A DNA stretch of 32,922 nt from a virus. The stretch spans positions 1 through 32,922 of the IMG/VR virus record IMGVR_UViG_3300045972_000171; one strand, written 5' to 3'. The position numbers were made by a program, and so were the translations under genes. Positions 6,064 to 13,985 of the stretch are shown in pieces; position 1 is the stretch's first letter, and every line of letters starts with the position of its first letter. Below the pieces are notes generated by a model. It searched no databases. It was not told the origin of the DNA and was given only the letters and a program-made list of their open reading frames with translations.

Positions 6064-6864
6064 GTGGCGGGGCGGCAGCCATGCGTAGAGTGCGGCCGCC
6101 GCCCCAAGTACGGGCGGCGACAACGCTGCCACACGTGTTGGCTTCGGCACGAGCCAATCGGTGTGCAAGTCGAAGCCTCGACCATGCGCCGCGCCGCCGT
6201 GCCTCTCGAGCTACGGCGGCCGCGGTCGGCGAAGATCATGCGCCAGGCGCCCAAGGGTCGCGCGTGGTGCGCCGGGTGCCAGTCATGGCGCGATGACGAA
6301 GACTTTGCCAAGGGCGCAACGCAATGCCGCCCGTGTGCCTCGGGTACCCAACATGCCGCGATGATCGAGCGCACCTATGGGCTCACCTCGGCCCAATACA
6401 CCGAGCTCTTGACGTTACAGGGCGGCCGGTGCGCCATCTGCCGAGCTCGGCCCAAGAGCAAGCGCCTCGCGGTCGACCATGACCACGCTAGCGGCTACGT
6501 GCGCGGCCTATTGTGCTCGAGGTGCAATCACGACCTCATGGGCTCGGCTTGGGATTCGATGAGCATGGCGCTCGCGTTGTGGCACTACATGAACACGCCG
6601 CCGGTCTCGGGCTCGTGGGTCGCCCCCGAGCTCGGTCTCGTCGCCCCGGGCGAAGGCTCTGAGCGCCCGTCTAAGACCTCGGGCAATTCCGACGACCTCT
6701 TCGTCACTCTCAGGCGCAACGGCAGCGAGGCCCCCCAAGGCTCGACGATGCGCGGCAATTCGCTGCCCACGCTCGACGAGGTGCGCGTGATGAACGCTTT
6801 AGAGGTCATGCAAGTACTCAACGAGCTCGAGCGTCGACGCGAAAGCGACCCGCCACCTTTCTAG
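6064..6864 (+). CDS. HNH endonuclease, recombination endonuclease VII type
   Basis: A 266-aa protein read from a GTG at 6064, two bases after the preceding stop. It has an N-terminal zinc ribbon (CVECGRR ... CHTC, residues ~7-25), a second Cys set (CAGC ... CRPC, ~70-95), and an endonuclease VII core at about 104-180. The core has YGLTSAQYTELL, CAIC, the DHDH catalytic segment and CSRCNHDL, giving a four-Cys zinc site plus the His-Asp active site. This family resolves branched DNA or nicks duplex DNA. The C-terminal ~70 residues are a Ser/Pro-rich linker and a charged helix. It closes the early operon, suggesting late-stage DNA processing. Confidence 0.85.
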   Translation: MAGRQPCVECGRRPKYGRRQRCHTCWLRHEPIGVQVEASTMRRAAVPLELRRPRSAKIMRQAPKGRAWCAGCQSWRDDEDFAKGATQCRPCASGTQHAAMIERTYGLTSAQYTELLTLQGGRCAICRARPKSKRLAVDHDHASGYVRGLLCSRCNHDLMGSAWDSMSMALALWHYMNTPPVSGSWVAPELGLVAPGEGSERPSKTSGNSDDLFVTLRRNGSEAPQGSTMRGNSLPTLDEVRVMNALEVMQVLNELERRRESDPPPF

Positions 6865-6890
6865 GCGACGGGCCGCTTCGTGAGCTCGAG

Positions 6891-7298
6891 CTAATTTAGC
6901 GGAATTGCGGCCGAGCGCTTCGCCTCGACGGCGGGCGGCGCCACGACGATCGTGCCCGCGGCGTCGGTCACGATTGCCGACGCCGGTACGCTGCCCGCGC
7001 CGATCTTCGTGAGCCAGGCGTTCACGCCGGGAATCGCCATTATTCGAGTGACGACGCCCGAGAGCACGACGATAAAGACGACGACCCCCGCGAGCCATAC
7101 ATAGGTCGAGGGCGGCAGGATGACCTTGAGCTCGTCAAGAATCTGCGGCGCGATGAGCGCGAACGCCGAGAGCGACCCGGCGAGGCCGAGCACGATGGCG
7201 ACGAGCACGGCGAGAACCGTGCGAATCACGCGCTTGGCCGAGTACCATATCGGCGGCATGGTGGCGGCCGTGATAGCCGTCGGCGTTGTGTTGGTCAT
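6891..7298 (-). CDS. Two-pass membrane protein, holin candidate
   Basis: A 135-aa protein starting at the ATG that overlaps the upstream stop as ATGA. An ATG three codons earlier is possible but breaks this pattern. There are two hydrophobic spans, at about residues 24-50 (TVLAVLVAIVLGLAGSLSAFALI) and 65-88 (VWLAGVVVFIVVLSGVVTRI). A short Ala/Val-rich tail follows. It is the last gene of the long leftward late operon and part of a cluster of membrane proteins. The endolysin is far upstream, so this cassette is the most likely source of the holin. Confidence 0.65.
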   Translation of the reverse strand: MTNTTPTAITAATMPPIWYSAKRVIRTVLAVLVAIVLGLAGSLSAFALIAPQILDELKVILPPSTYVWLAGVVVFIVVLSGVVTRIMAIPGVNAWLTKIGAGSVPASAIVTDAAGTIVVAPPAVEAKRSAAIPLN

Positions 7299-7651
7299 TG
7301 TTTGCATGCCTCTTTCTCTCTCTCTTCGGGGGCGCTCGAGTAGCGCTCTCGTAAGTACGTGGTGAGCAAAGCAATCATGCCCAGGGCGAAGAGCGTGAAG
7401 CTTGCGAGCCGATAGACGACCCCCGCGATGTCGGCCGGGTCGTAGTCGTCGCGGCCGCTCTCGGTCATAAATTGCACGAGCCGCAAGCCCGAGCTCACGA
7501 CGACCGTGGCGCCCATGATGATAAGGCCGCGGCCGAGCGGTGTGCGCTCGAAGGGCGAGGTGATTGCGTAGTGAAGCGTGAAGAGCGCGACGGCGATGAC
7601 GCCGAGCGCATAGACGGCCGTGCCGATGTCGTAGAGCAATGCCTCGGTCAC
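7295..7651 (-). CDS. Multi-pass membrane protein, holin or lysis-associated candidate
   Basis: A 118-aa protein with a GTG start in a GTGA overlap. Three hydrophobic helices are visible: ~7-29 (YDIGTAVYALGVIAVALFTLHYA), ~43-60 (GLIIMGATVVVSSGLRLV) and ~83-102 (LASFTLFALGMIALLTTYL). A charged Glu/Lys-rich C-terminus follows. Small proteins of this build sit beside holins in actinophage late arms. It may be the holin, with the next gene as a partner or antiholin, or the reverse. The sequence does not decide. Confidence 0.65.
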   Translation of the reverse strand: MTEALLYDIGTAVYALGVIAVALFTLHYAITSPFERTPLGRGLIIMGATVVVSSGLRLVQFMTESGRDDYDPADIAGVVYRLASFTLFALGMIALLTTYLRERYSSAPEEREKEACKQ

Positions 7652-7851
7652 GTGTCGCCCCTCGTCTGTCTAAAGGCCGCCTCGACCCGAGGCCCCCAAT
7701 GGTTTTCTTGTCGAATCGACCTTAGCCGCTCAATTATGACGTCGGCCTCGGCGAGCATCGGCTCGTCGTCGACGGCTTTAGCGCGGGCAAGCTCGAGGTC
7801 ACGACGTGCCTTGACGAGTGCCGCGCTCGGTAGCGTTTCTGCCATGCTCAT
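7648..7851 (-). CDS. Small helical hypothetical protein
   Basis: A 67-aa protein starting in an ATGA overlap. It is almost entirely helical and charged: LVKARRDLELARAKAVDDEPMLAEADVIIERLRSIRQENHW. It resembles a short conserved protein found between the tail-tip genes and the lysis cassette of many actinophages, with a DEP(M/L)L...A turn and an RxxNHW/F segment. No membrane segment or enzymatic motif is seen. Possible roles are a lysis accessory or minor virion protein, without direct support. Confidence 0.6.
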   Translation of the reverse strand: MSMAETLPSAALVKARRDLELARAKAVDDEPMLAEADVIIERLRSIRQENHWGPRVEAAFRQTRGDT

Positions 7852-8195
7852 TCGCCTAACCCTTCGGGCTTGGGTAGTGCCTCGAGTAGCTTGACCGTCG
7901 AGGCGCCGAGCTCGAGCGCCACGTCGACGAGCCGCGCGCTCGCCCGGTCGGCACGGTCGCGCTCGAGGTCGGCACGTTCGCGCTCAGTATCCGCGCGAGT
8001 GCGCTCGGTCGCTGCCGCGGCACGCTCTCGCTCAATTTCGTCGTCTTTCGCTTTCACTTGCTCACGAGTCCACCCGATCGGGCGAAGCCGCCCGGCGAGC
8101 ATCGCCGCGACCCACGGCGCGGGCGAGAGGCCCAAGACGGCGACCGCGCTGAGCGCGTATTGCCACCACTCGAGAGTCGAGCCCGTGCCGCTCAT
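7848..8195 (-). CDS. Membrane-anchored coiled-coil protein
   Basis: A 115-aa protein. An N-terminal hydrophobic segment at about residues 12-31 (YALSAVAVLGLSPAPWVAAM) is followed by a long charged helix at ~45-100 with heptad-like ERERA/ADTERERADLERDRADRASA repeats, a clear coiled coil. One membrane anchor with an extended coiled coil fits a lysis regulator or a spanin-like role in envelope disruption. Classical spanins belong to phages of outer-membrane hosts, so that analogy is weak here. It opens the lysis cassette behind the receptor-binding protein. Confidence 0.65.
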   Translation of the reverse strand: MSGTGSTLEWWQYALSAVAVLGLSPAPWVAAMLAGRLRPIGWTREQVKAKDDEIERERAAAATERTRADTERERADLERDRADRASARLVDVALELGASTVKLLEALPKPEGLGE

Positions 8196-8237
8196 AGGAT
8201 ACCCCCCGAAGTAGTTACTAGCCGTGAGCTCATCGGC

Positions 8238-9479
8238 TTACAATTCCGCGCTAAAGCCAAGAAAGGTGCCGACCGTGCCGTTGCATCGTAATATCCCGAA
8301 GCTGCCCGACGTTAGCCCGGTCGAGGTGAGGTCGACGGCCCCCATCGACACACTCGTCGCGCCACTAATCGCTATGCCCGAGCCCGCGAAGATTGACGCG
8401 CCGACGCGATATTGGAAGGCCGACCCGGCACTCGCGTCAATCACGGTCGGCGTTGCCCTCATGGTCATCGGGAATGGAATTAGGCACGTGGCGTTAGTCG
8501 TGGTCGATGCGCTGCCGGTGCCAAAATTCATGGCCGAGCTATCGGCGACGAGCCGGTAGTAGTAGCGCTGGCACGCGAGAAGGTCTTGCCCGGCGCTTAG
8601 GCGCTCGAAGGGCGTGAGGTTGAGACCGGCCTCGAGTTGCACGCCGGTAAGGTCGAGCGTGAAAGTCGCGTTGACGGGCAACGCGAGCTCGAGCGCGAGA
8701 AAGCTACCGGCGCCGATCGTCTTACCGGCGACCGAAGGCAGCGCCAACGTGACTGCGTAACGCGCCCACGACGTCGTCAAGGCGACCGCGCTACCGGCGA
8801 CCGAGACCTTCGCCGAGCCGCCCGTGCCGAAGTTTTGAGAGGCTTGCACAGTGATGTTACCGGCGGCCGCGAGCTTCGCCCAGAATGACGCGGTGACAGT
8901 CTCACCCGCGCTAGTTCGCACGTCTTCGATACGTTGCGCCAAGACGTTAGACGTGCCGCCCGTGCCCGCAACCGTTTGGGCGTAACGAAGGTAGAAAGGC
9001 CCGTCGCATAGCTCAGACCCGGCGGCGAAGGCTTGTTGCGATACCGTGCGCGTTGCCCCGGTGCCGTCGTAGGCGACAACGAAGCGGTCGGCCGTATAGG
9101 CGCCGCTCGCCGGGCTTGCGAAGCTCGTGCCACGCTGCCATATGTTCATCGCGCCGTTAGCTATCCGGTTGCGATTGCGCGCCGCGACCCCCCAGAATGA
9201 GCCGCCGCCGACCTTGCCCGCGATGACGTAAGACCGGCCGACCGGCACGAGCAAGACCCGGTCGCTGGGCGATACAGGCTCGAGCACGACGTAGGTACGC
9301 GACCCGGCGACGGTCTCGCCATCGAAGAGCACTTTAGCGTTGCCGGTGCCCGAGTAAGCGGCGTCAACGGTGCCGATGAGCACGGCGCGGTCGGCGCTCG
9401 GCGTGTAGCCGTTGGTCGGTTGGTCGGCGTACCCGGCGACGGCCTCGAGCAAGTCGCGGGCGGCTTCGTTCGCGGTCAT
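8238..9479 (-). CDS. Minor tail protein / receptor-binding tail fibre
   Basis: A 413-aa protein. The N-terminal ~100 residues include a small barrel-like segment (AYSGTGNAKVLFDGETVAGSRTYVV). The centre begins NRIANGAMNIWQRGTSFASP and continues TADRFVV, the hallmark start of a jelly-roll carbohydrate-binding-like domain in phage tail fibres. It then has ERLSAGQDLLACQRYYYRL, another motif of such proteins. The C-terminal ~100 residues are a Gly/Ser/Thr-rich beta domain, probably the receptor-contacting tip. It is the last tail gene before lysis and overlaps the upstream gene by four bases, which fits host-recognition function. Confidence 0.75.
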   Translation of the reverse strand: MTANEAARDLLEAVAGYADQPTNGYTPSADRAVLIGTVDAAYSGTGNAKVLFDGETVAGSRTYVVLEPVSPSDRVLLVPVGRSYVIAGKVGGGSFWGVAARNRNRIANGAMNIWQRGTSFASPASGAYTADRFVVAYDGTGATRTVSQQAFAAGSELCDGPFYLRYAQTVAGTGGTSNVLAQRIEDVRTSAGETVTASFWAKLAAAGNITVQASQNFGTGGSAKVSVAGSAVALTTSWARYAVTLALPSVAGKTIGAGSFLALELALPVNATFTLDLTGVQLEAGLNLTPFERLSAGQDLLACQRYYYRLVADSSAMNFGTGSASTTTNATCLIPFPMTMRATPTVIDASAGSAFQYRVGASIFAGSGIAISGATSVSMGAVDLTSTGLTSGSFGILRCNGTVGTFLGFSAEL

Positions 9480-10585
9480 ACGTTAACAACCCTTCGCACG
9501 GTGTGGCTCATTCTCGCCCCGGCGGCTAGTGGGAGCTCCCACGTGTGCTCGGTAAACTTGTCGCTTACACCGAGGCCGGGTACGCTCAAGCTAATCACGT
9601 CGGCATTAGAGTGCATCGGCATTAGCAGGGTCGAGAACTTGATCGACTCGAAGACTTGGCTCGCCTCGAAGGCCAGGCGAGCGGCTTTGGCGTCGATCGT
9701 GGCTTGGTCGGCGGCCTCTTGCTCGACGCGGAAGTCGACGATCGTGCGGCCGCGGCTCACGGTCGACGTCGGGCTCGCCGGGTTGGCGTTGGTATAGGTG
9801 CCCTTGATCGACGCTTGGTCGGCTTCGCTCTTCACGAGCACCCACTTATTCGGCACGCTATAGAGGTCAAGCGATTGCTCGACGTTGCCCGTGATGACGC
9901 TCAAAGAGTCGGCCGTGTAAGCGTATTCGGCCGACCTCGAGCTCGGTGCGAGGTAGGGGCGGCAGATTAGGCGCCCGAGCTCGTCAAACCATGCGCTCTC
10001 GTAGTTGATCGCGGCGAGCAAGTCGTTGAGAATTCGAAGCTTGGTTACACCGGGCGCCCACTCGAGGGCGGCGGGCAGCGTGAGCGAGCTCGCCGTAATT
10101 ATCGACGTGAAGCCGCCCGTGAGCGTCGCTATCGCGGTCGTGTAGGCCGTCCCGGCGGCTACCGTGTAGCGGTCGGTCACAATGTCTTGCTTGAGGCTCA
10201 AGAGTTGGTCGTAAGCCTCGACGTCGCGCGTGATGAGTCCATTGGTATCGAGCACGCGGCCCGGGGTCGCCAGGATGAACACACCGAGAGGCCACTCGAC
10301 GAAGCCGCCGTCGGGCATCGAGAGGCGAGCCCACGGCTTGAGCCGGTCTTTCAAGTAGTCGACGCCAGTACGGTCGAGCACGCGGAATTTAGCCGTGCGC
10401 TTCACGTCGGCGAGCGCGTTGTTAGTGACCGTGCCACCGACGACAAAGTCGACGGCCTCGACGAAGGTGTTGGCCGAGTTGAGACGATCGAACCTAAAGC
10501 TCATCGTGCGCGTGCCGTTAGCGCCAGTGAGCGCCGCAATGACGGCGGCATTGGTATAGACGCCCGCGGGGTCGAGGGGTTGCAT
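9476..10585 (-). CDS. Minor tail protein, baseplate hub-like
   Basis: A 369-aa protein. The region RTAKFRVLDRTGVDYLKDRLKPWARL, then WPLGVFILATPGR and RDVEAYDQLLSLKQD, matches the pattern of actinophage tail-tip hub proteins, in which a beta-barrel is followed by a GVFI(L)-type strand and a (V/A)xAYDxL helix. These proteins correspond structurally to gp27/Tal hubs at the end of the tail tube. Downstream strands and the closing HTWELPLAAGARMSHTVRRVV suit the second barrel. There is no peptidase motif. It lies between a small Dit-like protein and the fibre. Confidence 0.65.
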   Translation of the reverse strand: MQPLDPAGVYTNAAVIAALTGANGTRTMSFRFDRLNSANTFVEAVDFVVGGTVTNNALADVKRTAKFRVLDRTGVDYLKDRLKPWARLSMPDGGFVEWPLGVFILATPGRVLDTNGLITRDVEAYDQLLSLKQDIVTDRYTVAAGTAYTTAIATLTGGFTSIITASSLTLPAALEWAPGVTKLRILNDLLAAINYESAWFDELGRLICRPYLAPSSRSAEYAYTADSLSVITGNVEQSLDLYSVPNKWVLVKSEADQASIKGTYTNANPASPTSTVSRGRTIVDFRVEQEAADQATIDAKAARLAFEASQVFESIKFSTLLMPMHSNADVISLSVPGLGVSDKFTEHTWELPLAAGARMSHTVRRVVNV

Positions 10586-10587
10586 GG

Positions 10588-11016
10588 CTAGACCGCGACC
10601 GTGTAGTCGACCCGGCGAAGGTCGAGGCCGATCGCCGTACCGGCGCGGCCGTCGACGAAGCCGACGTCGCTCTTGATTGCGAAGTACCCGAGGCGCCGCC
10701 GGTTGTCTCGGTAGCAGATTGCCCGGCGATTCGTGATGATGCCGCGCCAGTATTCGACGGCGGCGTCGTGGTCGCTATCGAAGGGTATGAACACGGTGAG
10801 CTTGAGCCCGACGAGCGTGATGGTGCCGTACTCGACGAGGGGATTGGTACGCCCGACGAGCTCGACCTCGACGGGCTTGGCGCCCATTGATTCGGTACGA
10901 CCGTCGGCGTGCAAGAATTGGCGCTCGGTCGCATCGGGCGAGACCGGGTCGAAGATCCAAACGCCCACGAGCGCGGGCGCGGTTGCCGTGACGATGCTAG
11001 AGCTAGATACGGTCAT
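10588..11016 (-). CDS. Small minor tail protein, distal-tail-like
   Basis: A 142-aa beta-rich protein starting in an ATGA overlap with the large fibronectin-type protein. Repeated strands (VEYGTITLVGLKLTVFIPFD, RRAICYRDNRRRLGYFAIKSDVGFVD, AIGLDLRRVDYTVAV) suggest a single compact barrel of distal-tail or adaptor type. It stops two bases before the hub gene, so the two products are probably co-assembled. There is no membrane segment or repeat. Assignment rests on position and strand pattern only. Confidence 0.55.
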   Translation of the reverse strand: MTVSSSSIVTATAPALVGVWIFDPVSPDATERQFLHADGRTESMGAKPVEVELVGRTNPLVEYGTITLVGLKLTVFIPFDSDHDAAVEYWRGIITNRRAICYRDNRRRLGYFAIKSDVGFVDGRAGTAIGLDLRRVDYTVAV

Positions 11017-13985
11017 GTCGAAGCCACCACTTGATAGTCGTAGGTCTCACCCGAGCGCACGGCGTGGTCGGTATAGGTTGCATTGGGCCCAATGATAGCG
11101 ACGCGCACGAAGGCCGCGCCGCTGCCCGAGACGCGCTTGTAAATTCCGTTAGTAACGGTCGCCGGGCGTGAGCCCGTCGGGGTTGGGTTGGCGACCGTGA
11201 TGACGATGGCCGCGCCGCTTGGGGCTGCCACGAAGGTCGGCGTCATCGGCGCGGCGTAGCTCACGGTCACGAGACGATTGACGAGTACGGTCGGCGTGCC
11301 GGGCGCGTTGGTTACGATCGACACCTCGACCTTGACGGGCACGTCGCTCGGTAGGCCGGTCACGGTGTAGCTACCGACAGTCGAGGCTTGCATCGTCGTG
11401 TCGCTGAGCACGACCGAATCGCTCACGCGAATCACGCGCACCCGGCGTTGGGTCTGTGTGTAGCTATTAGCTTGCACGTAAGACCACGTCACGGTCACGC
11501 TCGACGTATCAATTCCCGCAACGTTGTCGGGCGTCGGATAGGTCACGGTTAGCGTGCCGAGCGCCGACGTTGTGAAAGCTTGGTATGCCGACCACGCGCC
11601 GACGGTGTCGAGCTCGTCGTAGGTTCGCACTCGCCATTGGTAATTTATGCCGTTAGCGAGAGTGTTGGCGGCGACCGACCGTGACATCGTCGCGGTCGTA
11701 ATCTTGCCTGTGTCGACGACGTTGACGAGGTCGCTTACGCGCTGAATTTGTAGCTCGTAAGACGTCTGAATGTCGAGCGAGTTTGGGTCGCCGAAGGCCC
11801 AAGCGAAGACTCGAGCGTTGGCAGCGTCATAGCCGAGCTCGGGCGTGAGCACGGGCGCGTTGGGCACGACGTTGCCCGCCGCGTCGCTATAGACGGCGAC
11901 CGACTTGACGCCCGTGAGCAAGTTGGCGGCCTCGACGATGACGCGGCGCTCGTCGACGACGCCATCGACTACTCGAAGCGTCGAGTTAGTGCTCGAGGCA
12001 GCGCCGAGAGCCGCCGTGACGACCGTGGCGGCGCTTGCGGCGTAGGTCGAGGGGCTAACGGTGATTCGCTCGAGTTGGCGAGCTCCCGCGGCCGCGGCGA
12101 CGTAGTAGACGACGATGAGCCCGCTCGCGCGATTGTAATAGGCATCCCATTGCACGCCCGCGGCGCCGCCTTGAAAGTTAGTGGCGGGGTAGCTGCCCGA
12201 GCCGAGCACGGTGCCGTTAGTGCCATAGAAAGTCCACGCCAGGGCGCCGCTCGAGATTGTGAGCACGGCGAAAGCCGTGGAGCTCACGGCAATAACGCGA
12301 GCCCATGAGCCCGCCGTTGCGGTGCCCGCGGCTGCCTTGCTCACGCCGGTCACGAGCCCGGCAGCCGAGACGTCGACGACGGCGAAGCCATTGGCGATGA
12401 TGGCGACGCGGCCCGTGGTCACGAGGCTCGAGTCGAGCACCCCCGAGTTGAAAGCGGCGCCGACGGGCGGCGTCGAGAGCCATGTCGGGTCGCTGCCGTA
12501 ATCCATGAAGAGCGAGCCCGAGCTCGCCGCAATGTTGGCGAGGTTTAGCGTCGCGTAGCTGAGCGCCCCGGTGCCGACCGTACCGGCACGGCGGGCGAGC
12601 ACGAGCACGGTATCGGTCGACCCGGCGACGAAGATGGCGGCGAATTGCTCGAGCGGGTCGCCCGTTGTGGCGAGCGCTTGGGAAAGTACCCCGGCGGCGA
12701 CCCATGTGCTCGGCGCCGTGTAGGCGAAGCGCTTGACGAGCACGCGGTCGCTATTGTCGCCCGCCGTGCCGATCGCGTAGAGGTTGCCGAGCGTATCGGC
12801 GACGAGCACGACGTTGCGGTCGCCACCCGAAGCGGCGAAGTCGGTGGCGCCCGTGCCGACCGAGAGCGATGCGATTGTCGTGAAGGTCGTGCCGGTGCCA
12901 AAGAGGGTATAGCCGAGCGTGAGCGCTTGGGTATTGGCGCCGTCGCTTCGGATAGCGACGTGCAACCCCTTGACGTTGACGCCCGCGCCCTTGATCGAGT
13001 CGAGGGCCGTGCGCGCCGGGATGGCGCCCGAGGCCGTGCTCGAGGCAGCGCTCGAGCCGATCGGGTTGACGGCCTTGACGCGAAAGTAATACGTCTGACC
13101 GGGCGTGAGCCGGTCGACCGTGAAGGCTCGCGCGGTGTTGCCAACGGTCTTCGTGGCGAACGTAGCGAAAGTGTTGTCGGTTCCGTAGTCGATCGTGTAG
13201 CCCGTGATGGCGACGCCGCCGTCGCTCGCGGGGGCGACCCATGAGAGCGACGCCAGGCCCGAAGCGGTCACGAGCGTCGCCGCCGTCGGCGCGCCCGGTA
13301 CGGTGCCAAGCAAGGCGTTTACAATTGCCGACTTGACAGATTCCGTCGTCGCGGCCGCGGTCACGGCGTTGCGCGCGGCGACCGCGAAGTAGTAGGTCAA
13401 GCCCGGCGTGAGGCCCGTGAGAAGTTGGCTCGTGATGACGCCGACGTCGAGCACGGTCGCGCCCGCGAGGGTTGCGCTCGTGCCGTAGAAGATTCGGTAG
13501 CCAGTGATAGCCGAGCCGCCGTCGTCGGGCGTTGCCCATGTGAGCGTCGCGGTGCCCGCCGTACCGCCAGGCGTTACCGCGGGTGAGCCCGGCACGTCGG
13601 GGGCTTGCGCCCATTGCAACGACCCGGGGATGCTACCGGCCCACGTTGACGAGTCCCCCGCGTCGACGACGACGCCACCGCCACCGCTATTGCGGCCGAA
13701 GGTGAGCGTTCCGCTCGTGTAGCTAATGCGAAAGCGGAAGGCGCCGCCCGAGGTCGATGCGTAGCCGCTGCCGAGGTCGCCGGTCACGCCCTCGATAGAG
13801 CACGAGATACCGCCCGCGCCCGAGGCCGAGACGGCCGACGGCGACCCCATGAAGATAGGCCGGTTGCCGTTGCCCGCGAGGCGTGCCGTCGGCACGGTGT
13901 TGCCGTCATGGTAGACCGAGCTCGGCGCGAAGCTCGTGAAGGGCGAGTTGGTTACGCTGCCGCCGAAGCTATAGCCGTAAGTCAT
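11013..13985 (-). CDS. Large minor tail protein with fibronectin type III and propeller-like regions
   Basis: A 990-aa, Cys-poor, Ala/Thr/Ser/Val-rich beta protein. The N-terminal ~135 residues form a Gly/Ser-rich domain. Two tandem fibronectin type III domains follow at about 132-225 and 226-325, with APDVPGSPAV, SAITGYRIFYG, LTGLTPGLTYYFAVAARN and then VPGAPTAATL, VAITGYTIDYG, LTPGQTYYFRVKAVN. The middle (~330-690) has repeated blade-like strands (VVLVADTLGNLYAIG, VAIIANGFAVVDV, RVIVEAANLLTGVKSVAVY), resembling a beta-propeller. The C-terminal ~270 residues contain two or three more Ig/FN3-like modules. It lies directly downstream of the tape measure. Likely a tail-tip scaffold contacting the host surface. 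Confidence 0.75.
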   Translation of the reverse strand: MTYGYSFGGSVTNSPFTSFAPSSVYHDGNTVPTARLAGNGNRPIFMGSPSAVSASGAGGISCSIEGVTGDLGSGYASTSGGAFRFRISYTSGTLTFGRNSGGGGVVVDAGDSSTWAGSIPGSLQWAQAPDVPGSPAVTPGGTAGTATLTWATPDDGGSAITGYRIFYGTSATLAGATVLDVGVITSQLLTGLTPGLTYYFAVAARNAVTAAATTESVKSAIVNALLGTVPGAPTAATLVTASGLASLSWVAPASDGGVAITGYTIDYGTDNTFATFATKTVGNTARAFTVDRLTPGQTYYFRVKAVNPIGSSAASSTASGAIPARTALDSIKGAGVNVKGLHVAIRSDGANTQALTLGYTLFGTGTTFTTIASLSVGTGATDFAASGGDRNVVLVADTLGNLYAIGTAGDNSDRVLVKRFAYTAPSTWVAAGVLSQALATTGDPLEQFAAIFVAGSTDTVLVLARRAGTVGTGALSYATLNLANIAASSGSLFMDYGSDPTWLSTPPVGAAFNSGVLDSSLVTTGRVAIIANGFAVVDVSAAGLVTGVSKAAAGTATAGSWARVIAVSSTAFAVLTISSGALAWTFYGTNGTVLGSGSYPATNFQGGAAGVQWDAYYNRASGLIVVYYVAAAAGARQLERITVSPSTYAASAATVVTAALGAASSTNSTLRVVDGVVDERRVIVEAANLLTGVKSVAVYSDAAGNVVPNAPVLTPELGYDAANARVFAWAFGDPNSLDIQTSYELQIQRVSDLVNVVDTGKITTATMSRSVAANTLANGINYQWRVRTYDELDTVGAWSAYQAFTTSALGTLTVTYPTPDNVAGIDTSSVTVTWSYVQANSYTQTQRRVRVIRVSDSVVLSDTTMQASTVGSYTVTGLPSDVPVKVEVSIVTNAPGTPTVLVNRLVTVSYAAPMTPTFVAAPSGAAIVITVANPTPTGSRPATVTNGIYKRVSGSGAAFVRVAIIGPNATYTDHAVRSGETYDYQVVAST

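Noticed and set aside
6064-6864. Homing endonuclease inserted as a mobile element
   Set aside because: The HNH gene fits its operon by spacing and codon use. It has the endonuclease VII layout used by phages for DNA processing and does not interrupt any gene.
6865-6890. Terminator between the convergent early and late operons
   Set aside because: The 26-base gap has no stem-loop or T-run that I can see. Transcription may end elsewhere or by Rho.
12751-13614. A 287-aa minus-strand frame within the fibronectin-type tail gene
   Set aside because: It overlaps the 990-aa tail gene in another frame and is Arg/His-rich with no domain pattern. It is a shadow of the real frame.
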